Of a DNA stretch of 52,847 nucleotides, positions 26,262 through 34,395 are shown piece after piece. The translations under genes and the position numbers were made by a program. The stretch is taken from assembly GCA_910584685.1 (NCBI GenBank), contig CAJUAO010000020.1:1-52847 (forward strand), in the 5' to 3' direction. This stretch comes from an uncultured Lachnospiraceae bacterium. Its GTDB lineage: Bacteria; Bacillota; Clostridia; Lachnospirales; Lachnospiraceae. Numbering within the stretch: position 1 is the stretch's first letter; every line of letters starts with the position of its first letter. The notes beneath the pieces are model-generated. The model was not told the origin of the DNA. It made no database searches and worked only from the letters and a program-made list of their open reading frames with translations.

Positions 26262-27305
26262 ATGGGAGAAAGATTAAAACCAATAGTAGGAAGAAGTCCT
26301 ATATTTGAAGAAAACAGAATGAGGGAAGAAAATAAACGCAGACAACAGAGAAGGCTTTTGGCGGAAAAAAGGAGAAAAAGCCGCCAAAGAAAAAGGATAG
26401 CCACCCTTGTCTTTTTTATGTGTGTTATTTTAGCAGGAATAGGCGCCATAGTGAAGCTTTTGACGTCGTCAGGCGATGAAAATAATTCAAATACAGGCAT
26501 CAACGCCGTAAAGCCTGCGGAGAAAGAAACTAATAATTCCGTAGTGTCACAGTCAGACGTGCTTCAGGTGGGACTTACAGCCGAGGATTTTATATATGAC
26601 TGCAATGACGCAGAGATAATGTCCAAGCTTTCAAATAAAGCAAAGAGCAATAAGATGGTTAATTTTATATATGAAAATTATAAGGCATATCCTGAGGCAG
26701 TGTTGAAGGCAGTGTCAAACAACAGCGAGCTTGCAGATTTTGCAATAAAGTATCCTCTGGAGGTAAAAAAACACCATGATAGGGTCGCTACAGTGGAGGA
26801 CATGTATGACACCGGTAAAATGCCTTTGTTTATACAGTGGGATGACAGGTGGGGATATTATCCTTATGGAGATGATGTTCTTGGCTTGTCAGGCTGCGGA
26901 CCAACATGCCTTTCCATGGTAATAGTAGCCCTTACAGGTAAAAACCAGTATACGCCTACAGCTATAGCAGATTTTGCCACAAAAAACGGGTATTATGTTA
27001 CAGATACAGGAACGGCGTGGGCTTTGTTCAGCGAGGGAGTTAATAAGCTTGGACTTAAGTCACGGACTATTGGAAAAAATCAGGATGAGATGACGAGAGC
27101 ATTAGACAAAGGAGAACTGCTTATATTGAGCATGGGGCCTGGTATATTTACTACGGGGGGTCATTATATAGTTATATACGATTATAATGAAACAACGGGA
27201 GAGTTTTTAGTAAAAGACCCTAACAGCGTAATAAGGACAAACACAGCCTATAAGCTTGAAAGCTTTAGAGAGCAGGTAAAAAACATATGGGCAATAAGCA
27301 AATAA
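26262..27305 (+). CDS. Membrane-anchored C39-like peptidase
   Basis: A 347-residue protein with a basic cytosolic N-terminus (1-44), one membrane helix (~47-67) and an extracellular linker. The C-terminal peptidase_C39_2 domain starts at PLFIQWDDRWGYYPYG. Catalytic Cys212 is in SGCGPTCLSM, His301 in GGHYIVIYDY and the third residue probably Asp in VKDPNS. It is not fused to an ABC transporter, so it is not a bacteriocin exporter; related proteins are thought to be surface cysteine peptidases. RBS AAAGGAATAAT-like, 12 bp after the previous gene. Confidence 0.85.
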   Translation: MGERLKPIVGRSPIFEENRMREENKRRQQRRLLAEKRRKSRQRKRIATLVFFMCVILAGIGAIVKLLTSSGDENNSNTGINAVKPAEKETNNSVVSQSDVLQVGLTAEDFIYDCNDAEIMSKLSNKAKSNKMVNFIYENYKAYPEAVLKAVSNNSELADFAIKYPLEVKKHHDRVATVEDMYDTGKMPLFIQWDDRWGYYPYGDDVLGLSGCGPTCLSMVIVALTGKNQYTPTAIADFATKNGYYVTDTGTAWALFSEGVNKLGLKSRTIGKNQDEMTRALDKGELLILSMGPGIFTTGGHYIVIYDYNETTGEFLVKDPNSVIRTNTAYKLESFREQVKNIWAISK

Positions 27306-27315
27306 AGGAGAATTA

Positions 27316-27795
27316 ATGGTTAATATACACATAGAGGACAAAAAGACCTTTACGTCAAATTTATTTATAAAGAATACCTTTGATGATTATCTTTTGGTGG
27401 AGGCGGCCATTACTACATTTAATATCTATACCATAGACGGACGTATCCAGAAAAAATTTTATTCAGATAAGGAATACGAGGAGTTAGGAAGTCCCCTTCT
27501 TTCAAGCTGGGGAGATATGAAAAAAATATGCTTTGAGATGATAAAGGGAAGCAGGACGCCTCTTAAATTTAAGATAGTCCTTAAGCTGTCGGAGGAGAAA
27601 ACCGAAGATATAGTAAGCAAAGCGGGAGGAACGCTTACAGTGAATGATGTACAGGGGCTTCTTCTTAATATAAGATATGAAAATGACAGCATGGACTGCA
27701 TAACGGCTGCAACACTTAAGCTTTTTTCCATGGATAAAAGCGTGGAGGAGGAGCTTGACAGGTATATGGATAAAATGTTGTCGTGTATGGCGTAA
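27316..27795 (+). CDS. DUF5721-like conserved protein
   Basis: A 159-residue cytosolic protein of unknown function resembling Lachnospiraceae DUF5721 proteins (DKKTFTSNLFIKNTFDDYLLVEAAITTF at its N-terminus, given here in part as TFDDYLLVEA). It begins 10 bp after the peptidase gene with AAAGGAGAATTA as ribosome site. No catalytic motif is visible. The family name comes from memory of similar sequences, not from a search. The last gene of the long polC-side transcript. Confidence 0.65.
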   Translation: MVNIHIEDKKTFTSNLFIKNTFDDYLLVEAAITTFNIYTIDGRIQKKFYSDKEYEELGSPLLSSWGDMKKICFEMIKGSRTPLKFKIVLKLSEEKTEDIVSKAGGTLTVNDVQGLLLNIRYENDSMDCITAATLKLFSMDKSVEEELDRYMDKMLSCMA

Positions 27796-27814
27796 AAAGA
27801 ATATATAAAAAATA

Positions 27815-27841
27815 TTAGCACTCAATCAAAATGAGTGCTAA
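27815..27841. promoter_or_regulatory. CIRCE operator (HrcA site)
   Basis: TTAGCACTC (27815-27823), a 9 bp spacer and GAGTGCTAA (27833-27841): a perfect match to the CIRCE consensus bound by the heat-shock repressor HrcA. It lies 70 bp before htpG and just upstream of its promoter. Confidence 0.97.
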
Positions 27842-27849
27842 TATTTTTC

Positions 27850-27878
27850 TTGACATTTATCTGCGTTTGAGTTACCAT
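27850..27878 (+). promoter_or_regulatory. Promoter of htpG
   Basis: TTGACA (27850-27855), 17 bp, then TACCAT (27873-27878; 4 of 6 to consensus). TATATT at 27878-27883 is an alternative -10 at poor spacing. CIRCE ends 8 bp before the -35, rather than overlapping the start site. Confidence 0.6.
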
Positions 27879-27911
27879 ATATTTTAGATTAAAAAAACGG
27901 AGGTAAAGAAA

Positions 27912-29915
27912 ATGGCAGCAAAACATGGAAATCTTTCAATTAACAGCGACAATATTTTTCCTATAATTAAAAAATGGTTATATTCAGACCATGATATTTT
28001 TTTCAGGGAATTAATATCAAATGGCTGCGATGCCATAACAAAGCTTAAAAAGCTTGATATGATGGGAGAATACCAGATACCTGACGATAATAAGTTTAAG
28101 ATTCAGGTGCTTGCAAATGATAAGGAAAAAACCCTTAAATTTATAGATAACGGTCTTGGAATGACGGCTGACGAGGTTGAGGAATACATTAACCAGATAG
28201 CATTTTCAGGAGCGGAGGCTTTTATAAGCCAGTATAAGGACAAGACGAATGAAGACCAGATTATAGGTCATTTTGGACTTGGCTTTTACTCGGCGTTTAT
28301 GGTTGCTGAAAAGGTAACAATAGATACTCTTTCCTACAAGGCTGATGCCACGCCTGTACATTGGGAATGTGACGGCGGAACTGAGTTTGACATGAGGGAT
28401 GGAAGCAGGGAAACCGTAGGAACAGAAATTACCCTTTACTTAAATGAGGACAGCCTTGAGTTTGCAAATGAATACAGGGCAAAGGAGGTTATTTCAAAGT
28501 ATTGCTCATTTATGCCAACAGATATCTTTGTTGCTAAGGAAAATGCCGAGCCTGAGTATGAAACCGTTGACCCGTCAGAGGTTACGGAGGAGGATACGGT
28601 GGTTGAGACTATAGTAGAGCCTGAGGAAACCGAGGAGAAGGAAAAAGAGGACGGAACAAAGGAAACTGTAGTAATAAAGCCTGAAGCTACAAAGAGCAAA
28701 ATACTTAAGAGACCTGTTCCGATAAACGATACCACGCCTCTTTGGACAAAGCATCCAAATGAATGCAGCGACGAGGAGTATAAGGAATTTTATACAAAGG
28801 TATTCCATGACTTTAAGGAGCCCCTTTTCTGGATTCACTTAAATATGGATTATCCGTTTAATTTAAAAGGTATTCTTTATTTCCCTAAGTTTAATAATGA
28901 GTATGACACACTTGAGGGCGTGATAAAGCTTTACAATAATCAGGTGTTTATTGCAGATAATATTAAAGAGGTTATACCGGAATTCCTTATGCTGTTAAAG
29001 GGCGTAATCGACTGTCCTGACCTGCCTCTTAACGTATCGAGAAGCGCATTGCAGAACGACGGCTTTGTAAAGAAAATTTCAGACTATATTACAAAGAAGG
29101 TGGCAGATAAGCTTTCAGGCATGTGCAAGACTGATAAGGAATCTTATGAGAAATATTGGGACGATATAAATCCGTTTATAAAATTCGGCTGCCTGAAGGA
29201 CGAAAAATTCTGCGAGAAGATGAATGATTACATTCTCTTTAAGACAATTAACGATAAGTATGTCACACTTCCTGAATATCTTGAGGCAGCAAAGGAAAAG
29301 CATGAAAATAAGGTATTTTATGTGACAGATGAAAAGACACAGGGACAGTATATTAAGATGTTTAAGGATGAGGGCATGGATGCAGTTATATTAAAGCATA
29401 ACATTGACAATCCGTTTATTACGCATCTTGAGCAGAAAAATGAAAACGTTAAGTTTTTCAGAATAGATACTGACCTTACGGAAAATCTCAAGGCAGAAAC
29501 CTCAGAGGATGATAAGAAGGCCCTTGAAACAGCCAATACCGAGCTTTCAGAAATATTTAAAAAAGCCCTTAATAACGATAAGCTGGAAGTAAAGGTTGAA
29601 ATGCTTAAGGATGAAAAAATATCATCTATGGTTACACTGTCGGAGGAAAGCAGACGTATGGCAGAGATGATGAAAATGTATGGAATGTCAGGCATGGATG
29701 CATCTATGTTTGGAAATCAGGTTACTCTTATACTTAACGCAGGTAACGAGATGGTTAAGTATATTCAGAATAATAAGGATTCCGAGAATGTGCCTATGTT
29801 CTGCGAGCAGCTTTATGATTTGGCCCTTATAAGCCACGAGCAGCTTGCGCCTGAGGCAATGACTAAGTTTATAGAGAGAAGCAATAAGATAATGATGCTT
29901 TTGGCTGGGAAATAA
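27912..29915 (+). CDS. htpG: Hsp90 chaperone HtpG
   Basis: A 667-residue Hsp90. The GHKL ATPase shows RELISNGCDA (~31-40, catalytic Glu, Asn), FIDNGLGMT (Asp/Gly box), FSGAEAF and GHFGLGFYSAFMV (lid and G2 box). Middle-domain segments include PLFWIHLNMDYPF and the LPLNVSRSALQ catalytic-loop Arg. An acidic insertion at about residues 215-262 (rich in Glu, with EETEEKEKEDG) makes it longer than the ~624-residue E. coli protein. RBS CGGAGGTAAAG. Preceded by CIRCE, so it is predicted to be HrcA-controlled. No DnaK or GroE gene is in the window. Confidence 0.97.
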   Translation: MAAKHGNLSINSDNIFPIIKKWLYSDHDIFFRELISNGCDAITKLKKLDMMGEYQIPDDNKFKIQVLANDKEKTLKFIDNGLGMTADEVEEYINQIAFSGAEAFISQYKDKTNEDQIIGHFGLGFYSAFMVAEKVTIDTLSYKADATPVHWECDGGTEFDMRDGSRETVGTEITLYLNEDSLEFANEYRAKEVISKYCSFMPTDIFVAKENAEPEYETVDPSEVTEEDTVVETIVEPEETEEKEKEDGTKETVVIKPEATKSKILKRPVPINDTTPLWTKHPNECSDEEYKEFYTKVFHDFKEPLFWIHLNMDYPFNLKGILYFPKFNNEYDTLEGVIKLYNNQVFIADNIKEVIPEFLMLLKGVIDCPDLPLNVSRSALQNDGFVKKISDYITKKVADKLSGMCKTDKESYEKYWDDINPFIKFGCLKDEKFCEKMNDYILFKTINDKYVTLPEYLEAAKEKHENKVFYVTDEKTQGQYIKMFKDEGMDAVILKHNIDNPFITHLEQKNENVKFFRIDTDLTENLKAETSEDDKKALETANTELSEIFKKALNNDKLEVKVEMLKDEKISSMVTLSEESRRMAEMMKMYGMSGMDASMFGNQVTLILNAGNEMVKYIQNNKDSENVPMFCEQLYDLALISHEQLAPEAMTKFIERSNKIMMLLAGK

Positions 29916-29957
29916 TAATTTGTACATTTGAAAAAGAAAGTTTCTCACATGTAGTCC

Positions 29958-30263
29958 GGGTATGTCCCATTAACAGGCTTTAAGCGGCGGAACGGGCTGG
30001 AGCAGACAGCTGAATATAATTTTTTAAAGCTTCGAAACAGGGAAGAAATTCTATCAAGGAAATACCGCCACCTCCTAAGCTGCGGGTGTAACTCGGAAAG
30101 TGCTAAAAAGCAGCCCTTTCCTCAGACAGACACCCTTCGCTAAGAAGCTGACGGTATTCCCTTGATGAATTTCTAACCCTGTTCCTTTATGCTTTAAAAA
30201 ATTATATTCAGCTGTCTGCTCCAGCCCGTTCCGCCGCTTAAAGCCTGTTAATGGGACATACCC
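29958..30263 (+). repeat. Long foldback element, copy 2
   Basis: The arms 29958-30030 and 30191-30263 are perfect 73 nt reverse complements. The core 30031-30190 is about 85% identical to the reverse complement of the core of copy 1. Left flank CTCACATGTAGTCC and right flank TCATT match the corresponding flanks of copy 1. It starts 43 bp after the htpG stop. The arms share only about 20 innermost A/T-rich bases with copy 1. No open reading frame of note lies within it. Confidence 0.92.
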
Positions 30264-30430
30264 TCATTTATATACTGTAAGGTGAAATATAGTTTGTGTT
30301 TATTTTAGTGTTATAAAAGTGCAGTAGTGAGAAAGTGGTTAATTCTGATATTTGCATTTACTTTGTTTAAATATGACAGAGATTAAATATATTTGAATTA
30401 AATTAATTTTATTTATTCTCCAAAAAATTT

Positions 30431-30545
30431 GCAGAATGCAGACGTATAATTATAGTGAATACCAGCAAATTTATATCTATTTAATACTGAATGTTGTTTT
30501 TTTATTGATACGCCCTCCACTTGAATTGTTTATACGAATTAATAT
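30431..30545 (+). repeat. A-repeat, copy 2
   Basis: About 90% identical to positions 1-114. It lies in the 860 bp gap between htpG and the next gene. The stretches 30264-30430 and 30546-30776 around it are very AT-rich; apart from the promoter at 30604-30632 I see nothing in them. Confidence 0.8.
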
Positions 30546-30603
30546 TTTAACAACAATAAATTGTTTCAACATATGATTAAAGATTTTTATAACACAAAAT
30601 GTA

Positions 30604-30632
30604 TTGAAAAAAAAATATATATAGTTTATAAT
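30604..30632 (+). promoter_or_regulatory. Strong promoter for the AT-rich gene pair
   Basis: TTGAAA (30604-30609), exactly 17 bp, TATAAT (30627-30632). It predicts a 5' leader of about 138 nt. Confidence 0.65.
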
Positions 30633-30776
30633 GAAATTATACAAATACACGTAAGATAAAAGATTCTTCAATTAAAAACTCTCCAAAGATAAAAAATGTT
30701 TTGTAAATAAATTTATTTTTTTAAATTTAATTAAAATTAATATAATTTATAAAAAAATAAAAAGGAGAAAAAAACT

Positions 30777-31613
30777 ATGACAAAAAGAAGCAGCTTATTA
30801 ATTATGGTAACGGCATTTATAGTAGCATTAATATTTATGAATTTATGTGCATATGCAGATGAAAAAAAGCTGTCTGAGATGACAGAGGAGGAATGTATAG
30901 AATTTGCAGAGGCTCAGGAAATTGAAATACCGGAGGAATTTATAAATTATGGAAAGCTTGGTAATATAATTAAAGATATGATTGAATATATTGAGTTAAA
31001 TCCAAATGCAGAACATATATATAATTATATTCCAACAAATGAATTATATACAAATGTACGTAAAGCAGTTTTTGAGTATTATAATAAAAGAAACGTCAGC
31101 GTACTAAAAACTTATAGCAGGTCAGCGGCAATTACATTACAATATAGTAAGGCATTAAACTCATGGAAATATTTTTTTGAAAATTATAATTGTTATGCAT
31201 ATGCAATTTCCGCATATAATGACGGATGGATAAAACCCGGGTATAAAATAGGCGCTTCATATAGTGAAAGCAGTATATATAATATATCAATAGAAAGATT
31301 TGCTAATTTAGTGGCATCGGATTTGAACGTATTAGGATATACAAATGTTACTTATGGAAGTACACGTCCCGCTTATCAGTCAGGGTACCGGGTTTTAGCT
31401 ATTAGAAAATGTGATACGGATTTTCATTTAATGGCAGAAACCAGTTCAAATGTATGGAAGCATAAGCCGGGCTCATCAGTTGAATTACAATATAATTATT
31501 CGTCGCCGGCATTGGGAAAATGGACAAACGAAGGAATTGGCAGAGGAGGACTTCAAGGGGGAAATATAGAATATACAAGCAATATAATGTACATAAAATA
31601 TAAATTAAAATAA
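30777..31613 (+). CDS. Secreted protein of unknown function (Cys/His pattern)
   Basis: A 278-residue exported protein. Residues 1-27 are a signal peptide ending in AYA. The mature part starts with an acidic helix region, then residues ~135-240 carry NCYAYAI and, 75 residues on, DFHLMAETSSNVWKHKPG. A Cys followed by a His in such a context recalls papain-like cysteine peptidase or NlpC/P60-like folds, but I cannot name the family. The gene is more AT-rich than its neighbours and lies next to two repeats, which suggests acquisition. RBS AAAAGGAG. A lipoprotein gene follows 13 bp later. Confidence 0.75.
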   Translation: MTKRSSLLIMVTAFIVALIFMNLCAYADEKKLSEMTEEECIEFAEAQEIEIPEEFINYGKLGNIIKDMIEYIELNPNAEHIYNYIPTNELYTNVRKAVFEYYNKRNVSVLKTYSRSAAITLQYSKALNSWKYFFENYNCYAYAISAYNDGWIKPGYKIGASYSESSIYNISIERFANLVASDLNVLGYTNVTYGSTRPAYQSGYRVLAIRKCDTDFHLMAETSSNVWKHKPGSSVELQYNYSSPALGKWTNEGIGRGGLQGGNIEYTSNIMYIKYKLK

Positions 31614-31626
31614 GGAGGAGTGTATC

Positions 31627-32367
31627 ATGAAAAAGAGAAGACAACTGCTGACAGTACTGCTGGCAGTAACCGTTATTTGCAGCGTAGTTATTATGTCAGG
31701 CTGTGGAACAAAAAATGAAAAGCCAAAGACACAAACATCATTCTCAGGCAAAAACCAAGTTAATACCATAAAGGAAACAAAGCTTGAAGGCTATAAGGTA
31801 AATGTGAAAAGCAATTATGTACATCAGACGGACGCATATGGCTTTGCGTTAAATTTTGAAGTAGATTTTGATGATATTACGCCATCATATGAGGCATATG
31901 TCTGTAATAATATGAGTTCAATAGTAGACAAAAAAATTCAGGAAGAAAACAGCAAAAGCTTTGATGAAATTAAAGAAAAGAATCCTGACATTTCAGACGA
32001 GGGGCTAAAAGAGAAATGGAGTTCAGTTTACAAAAGCGTTTTTTGTATGAACGTAACATATTCTGCAGACAAAAAAGCAGATATTGAGTGGGCGCCATAT
32101 CCTACAAGTGATAATGCCTCAAAGTTTTCTTCAATGGAAGAATACCTGAAAACAGGAAATATGTATCTTGTGCTTAAGGAAGGCGGAAATATAACAGGAT
32201 TTATACTGTTTGAGTTTCCTGTAGAAAAGGATGAAAATAACAGCGTTACCTATAAAGAAGCAAAGGTACTTGAGGCAGTATACTTTGAGAAGACAGACGG
32301 GGAATATCAAAACGTAAATATTGATTATGTAAAATCAAGGATAGATAACATATTGGAAAATAAGTAA
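31627..32367 (+). CDS. Lipoprotein of unknown function
   Basis: A 246-residue lipoprotein. Signal and lipobox end in MSGCG (Cys26). The mature protein starts with a Thr/Lys-rich spacer, then an alpha/beta-looking domain with a run of Lys/Asp/Glu (EENSKSFDEIKEKNPD) and aromatic strands. I recognise no family. RBS AAGGAGGAG. It is co-transcribed with the upstream secreted protein and followed by a terminator, so the two may act as a pair at the cell surface. Confidence 0.75.
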   Translation: MKKRRQLLTVLLAVTVICSVVIMSGCGTKNEKPKTQTSFSGKNQVNTIKETKLEGYKVNVKSNYVHQTDAYGFALNFEVDFDDITPSYEAYVCNNMSSIVDKKIQEENSKSFDEIKEKNPDISDEGLKEKWSSVYKSVFCMNVTYSADKKADIEWAPYPTSDNASKFSSMEEYLKTGNMYLVLKEGGNITGFILFEFPVEKDENNSVTYKEAKVLEAVYFEKTDGEYQNVNIDYVKSRIDNILENK

Positions 32368-32386
32368 CAATTATAGAAATTTTTAT

Positions 32387-32432
32387 AATGCGGATGCAAA
32401 ACAATATATTATTGTGATGTGTCCGCATTTTT
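32387..32432 (+). terminator. Terminator of the AT-rich pair
   Basis: ATGCGGA (32388-32394) pairs with TCCGCAT (32422-32428), with an inner ACAAT/ATTGT stem; a T-rich tail follows. Confidence 0.75.
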
Positions 32433-32551
32433 CTGTTTTAGGTCGGATATGAAACTTGGACTTAATAATTCTAAAGGCTTCTTCAACTTCCAACACACTG
32501 TTCCATCATATACTGAGCTTCCACATTTTTTATCCTTTTAACACTCAAGCC

Positions 32552-32580
32552 TTTACAGTATAGAAAAATACAGATATAAT
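32552..32580 (+). promoter_or_regulatory. Promoter of the three-kinase signalling cluster
   Basis: TTTACA (32552-32557), 17 bp, TATAAT (32575-32580). The rest of the 255 bp gap holds the preceding terminator and nothing else I can identify. Confidence 0.7.
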
Positions 32581-32622
32581 ATGTATTATAATTTACAAAC
32601 TTATTAAACGAGGAGATAATAT

Positions 32623-33696
32623 TTGGAGCAGGAGAAAAAGCAGGGGAAACTTGAAGAAATTTTAGTGGTTGACGACTTGGATAATAACAGGTTTATGCTT
32701 CGGGACATTATTCAGGAGATGGGGTGTCGGCCTATTCTGGCTGAGAATGGTGTTCAGGCGTTGAAAATAGTTGAAAGGTTTAACCCTCAGCTTATTATTT
32801 TAGATGTGGCAATGCCGGAAATAGATGGATATGAGTTTTGTAAAATAATGAAGGAAAATGCAGAGACAAGGGATATTCCCATTATTTTTATTTCTGCCTT
32901 TGATTCTCCGGCGGATATTGTTCAGGGCTTTAACCTTGGAGGTGAGGATTATATTACAAAGCCGTTTATTCCCGAGGTGGTTAAGGAGAGACTTAAGCTC
33001 CACTTAAAGCTTCGTGCCACAAGCAGGAATTTAATGGAGGTCAACCGGCTGCTACAAAGCACCGTCAGCGGGCATATTCAGCAGCTTGAGCTTGAAAGGA
33101 AAAACGTTTTATATGCGTTAGTCCGGGTGGCAAGGGAGAATGCCTGTTACGATAAAGACCATATGGAGCGGATTTGCTATAACTGCCGGATTTTGGCAGG
33201 GGCTATGCAGCTGTCTCCTGAATATGAAAACTTAATTTCCGATACATACGTTGACACCATAGAAATAGCAGCGCCTCTTTGTGATTTGGGAAATGTTGCT
33301 ATACCAACAGATATTCTTCAAAAGAAGGAAATGCTTACGCATGAAGAAATTGCAGTGATACAGACGCATACCACTATTGGTGCAAAGATTCTTGAGGATA
33401 TTCGGGGCAGGAGCGATTACAATGATTTTCTTAAGCTGTCCATTGACATCGCCCGGTATCACCACGAAAATTGGGACGGAAGCGGCTATCCCTGCGGGAA
33501 AAAGGGCGAGGAGATTCCTCTGGCGGCCCAGATTGTGTCTGTGGTAAGCGCTTACTGCGCTATGACAGAAAACCGTGTTTACAGAGAGCCGCATCACATT
33601 GAAGAAACACTGGAAATGATGGAGGCAGATGCCGGAACAAAATTTAATCCCCGTATACTTGGGATTTTACGAAAAATTTACAGACAACTGCACTAA
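32623..33696 (+). CDS. REC-HD-GYP response regulator with degenerate HD-GYP
   Basis: A 357-residue response regulator. The receiver has VVDDLDNN, phospho-acceptor Asp61 in ILDVAMP and Lys in TKPF. A coiled linker leads to an HD-GYP domain (~150-350). Family knowledge: HD-GYP domains hydrolyse c-di-GMP through metal ligands in HD-GK and related motifs. Here the HD is Cys220-Asp221, the following GK is GN, and the late AD...D motif reads VSAYC. HHE and GSGYP (near 280-290) survive. The enzyme is therefore probably inactive and may bind ligand or protein instead. Start is TTG 32623 with GAGGAG at good spacing. First gene of a cluster with the two kinases below. Confidence 0.88.
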   Translation: MEQEKKQGKLEEILVVDDLDNNRFMLRDIIQEMGCRPILAENGVQALKIVERFNPQLIILDVAMPEIDGYEFCKIMKENAETRDIPIIFISAFDSPADIVQGFNLGGEDYITKPFIPEVVKERLKLHLKLRATSRNLMEVNRLLQSTVSGHIQQLELERKNVLYALVRVARENACYDKDHMERICYNCRILAGAMQLSPEYENLISDTYVDTIEIAAPLCDLGNVAIPTDILQKKEMLTHEEIAVIQTHTTIGAKILEDIRGRSDYNDFLKLSIDIARYHHENWDGSGYPCGKKGEEIPLAAQIVSVVSAYCAMTENRVYREPHHIEETLEMMEADAGTKFNPRILGILRKIYRQLH

Positions 33697-33726
33697 TATA
33701 CATTTATATACGTAGGAGGATATAAA

Positions 33727-34395
33727 TTGGGATTTTTTAATCAAAGTAAACAGGACCAAAGAAGTATGGAACGGATGGTTATTATCTTTTACAGCCTCTA
33801 TACTATTAACTTATATATAGGCATGATACGCCTTGGGGTTAAATTGTGGATTCCCATAGTTATGCTTGTACTGGGGGCGGTTAGCTGGGGCGTTTTCTTT
33901 AGCAACTATAAAACTTTTCGAATCAGGGCAGCCATAACCTCCTGTTTAATGCAAATAACCGTTATATTATGTGCGGCAAATACAGATAAGCTGTCGGAGG
34001 TAGTCCCAACCTTTATGGTTTTCACCGTTCTTGTGGCGATGTATGGTCAGATAAGGCTTTTATGGCTTACAATAGCTTCCATACTGTTCATTATTTTCTA
34101 TCATAGTGTAATTACAGATACCTTTATGGCTCAATCTCAGGAAACAATTATTCTTATAGCGTCCCAACTGGGAAATGTCATATGTTTGGAAATTATTCTT
34201 TATATTTGGCTCAGAAAACGTGATGAAGCAACAAAACAGATTGATAAGGTGATTGATACATTAATAGAGGCTGAACAAAGCAAGGATGATTTTTTGGCAA
34301 ATGTCAGCCATGAGATACGTACTCCTGTTAATACCATATGTGGAATGAGTGAAATGGCCCTGCGTGAGCAGTATATGAAAAAAAATGCGGGATGA
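33727..34395 (+). CDS. Membrane histidine kinase, 5' part (frameshifted)
   Basis: 222 residues: about six membrane helices (17-175), a linker helix and the first half of a HisKA domain with SHEIRTPVN (His195). The frame stops at 34395 after a run of eight A (34378-34385). The next frame continues the same HisKA helix without loss, so the two are one gene with a one-base frame change. Removing one A restores a continuous kinase-REC-HPt protein of ~933 residues. Start is TTG 33727 after TAGGAGGA. The phosphorylated His is in this part; the ATPase is in the other. It may be a real mutation, phase variation, ribosomal or transcriptional slippage, or a sequencing error. Confidence 0.85.
   Translation: MGFFNQSKQDQRSMERMVIIFYSLYTINLYIGMIRLGVKLWIPIVMLVLGAVSWGVFFSNYKTFRIRAAITSCLMQITVILCAANTDKLSEVVPTFMVFTVLVAMYGQIRLLWLTIASILFIIFYHSVITDTFMAQSQETIILIASQLGNVICLEIILYIWLRKRDEATKQIDKVIDTLIEAEQSKDDFLANVSHEIRTPVNTICGMSEMALREQYMKKNAG

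Noticed and set aside
26262..27305. C39 peptidase as a bacteriocin exporter
   Set aside because: There is no ABC transporter or ATPase domain and no double-glycine peptide gene nearby.
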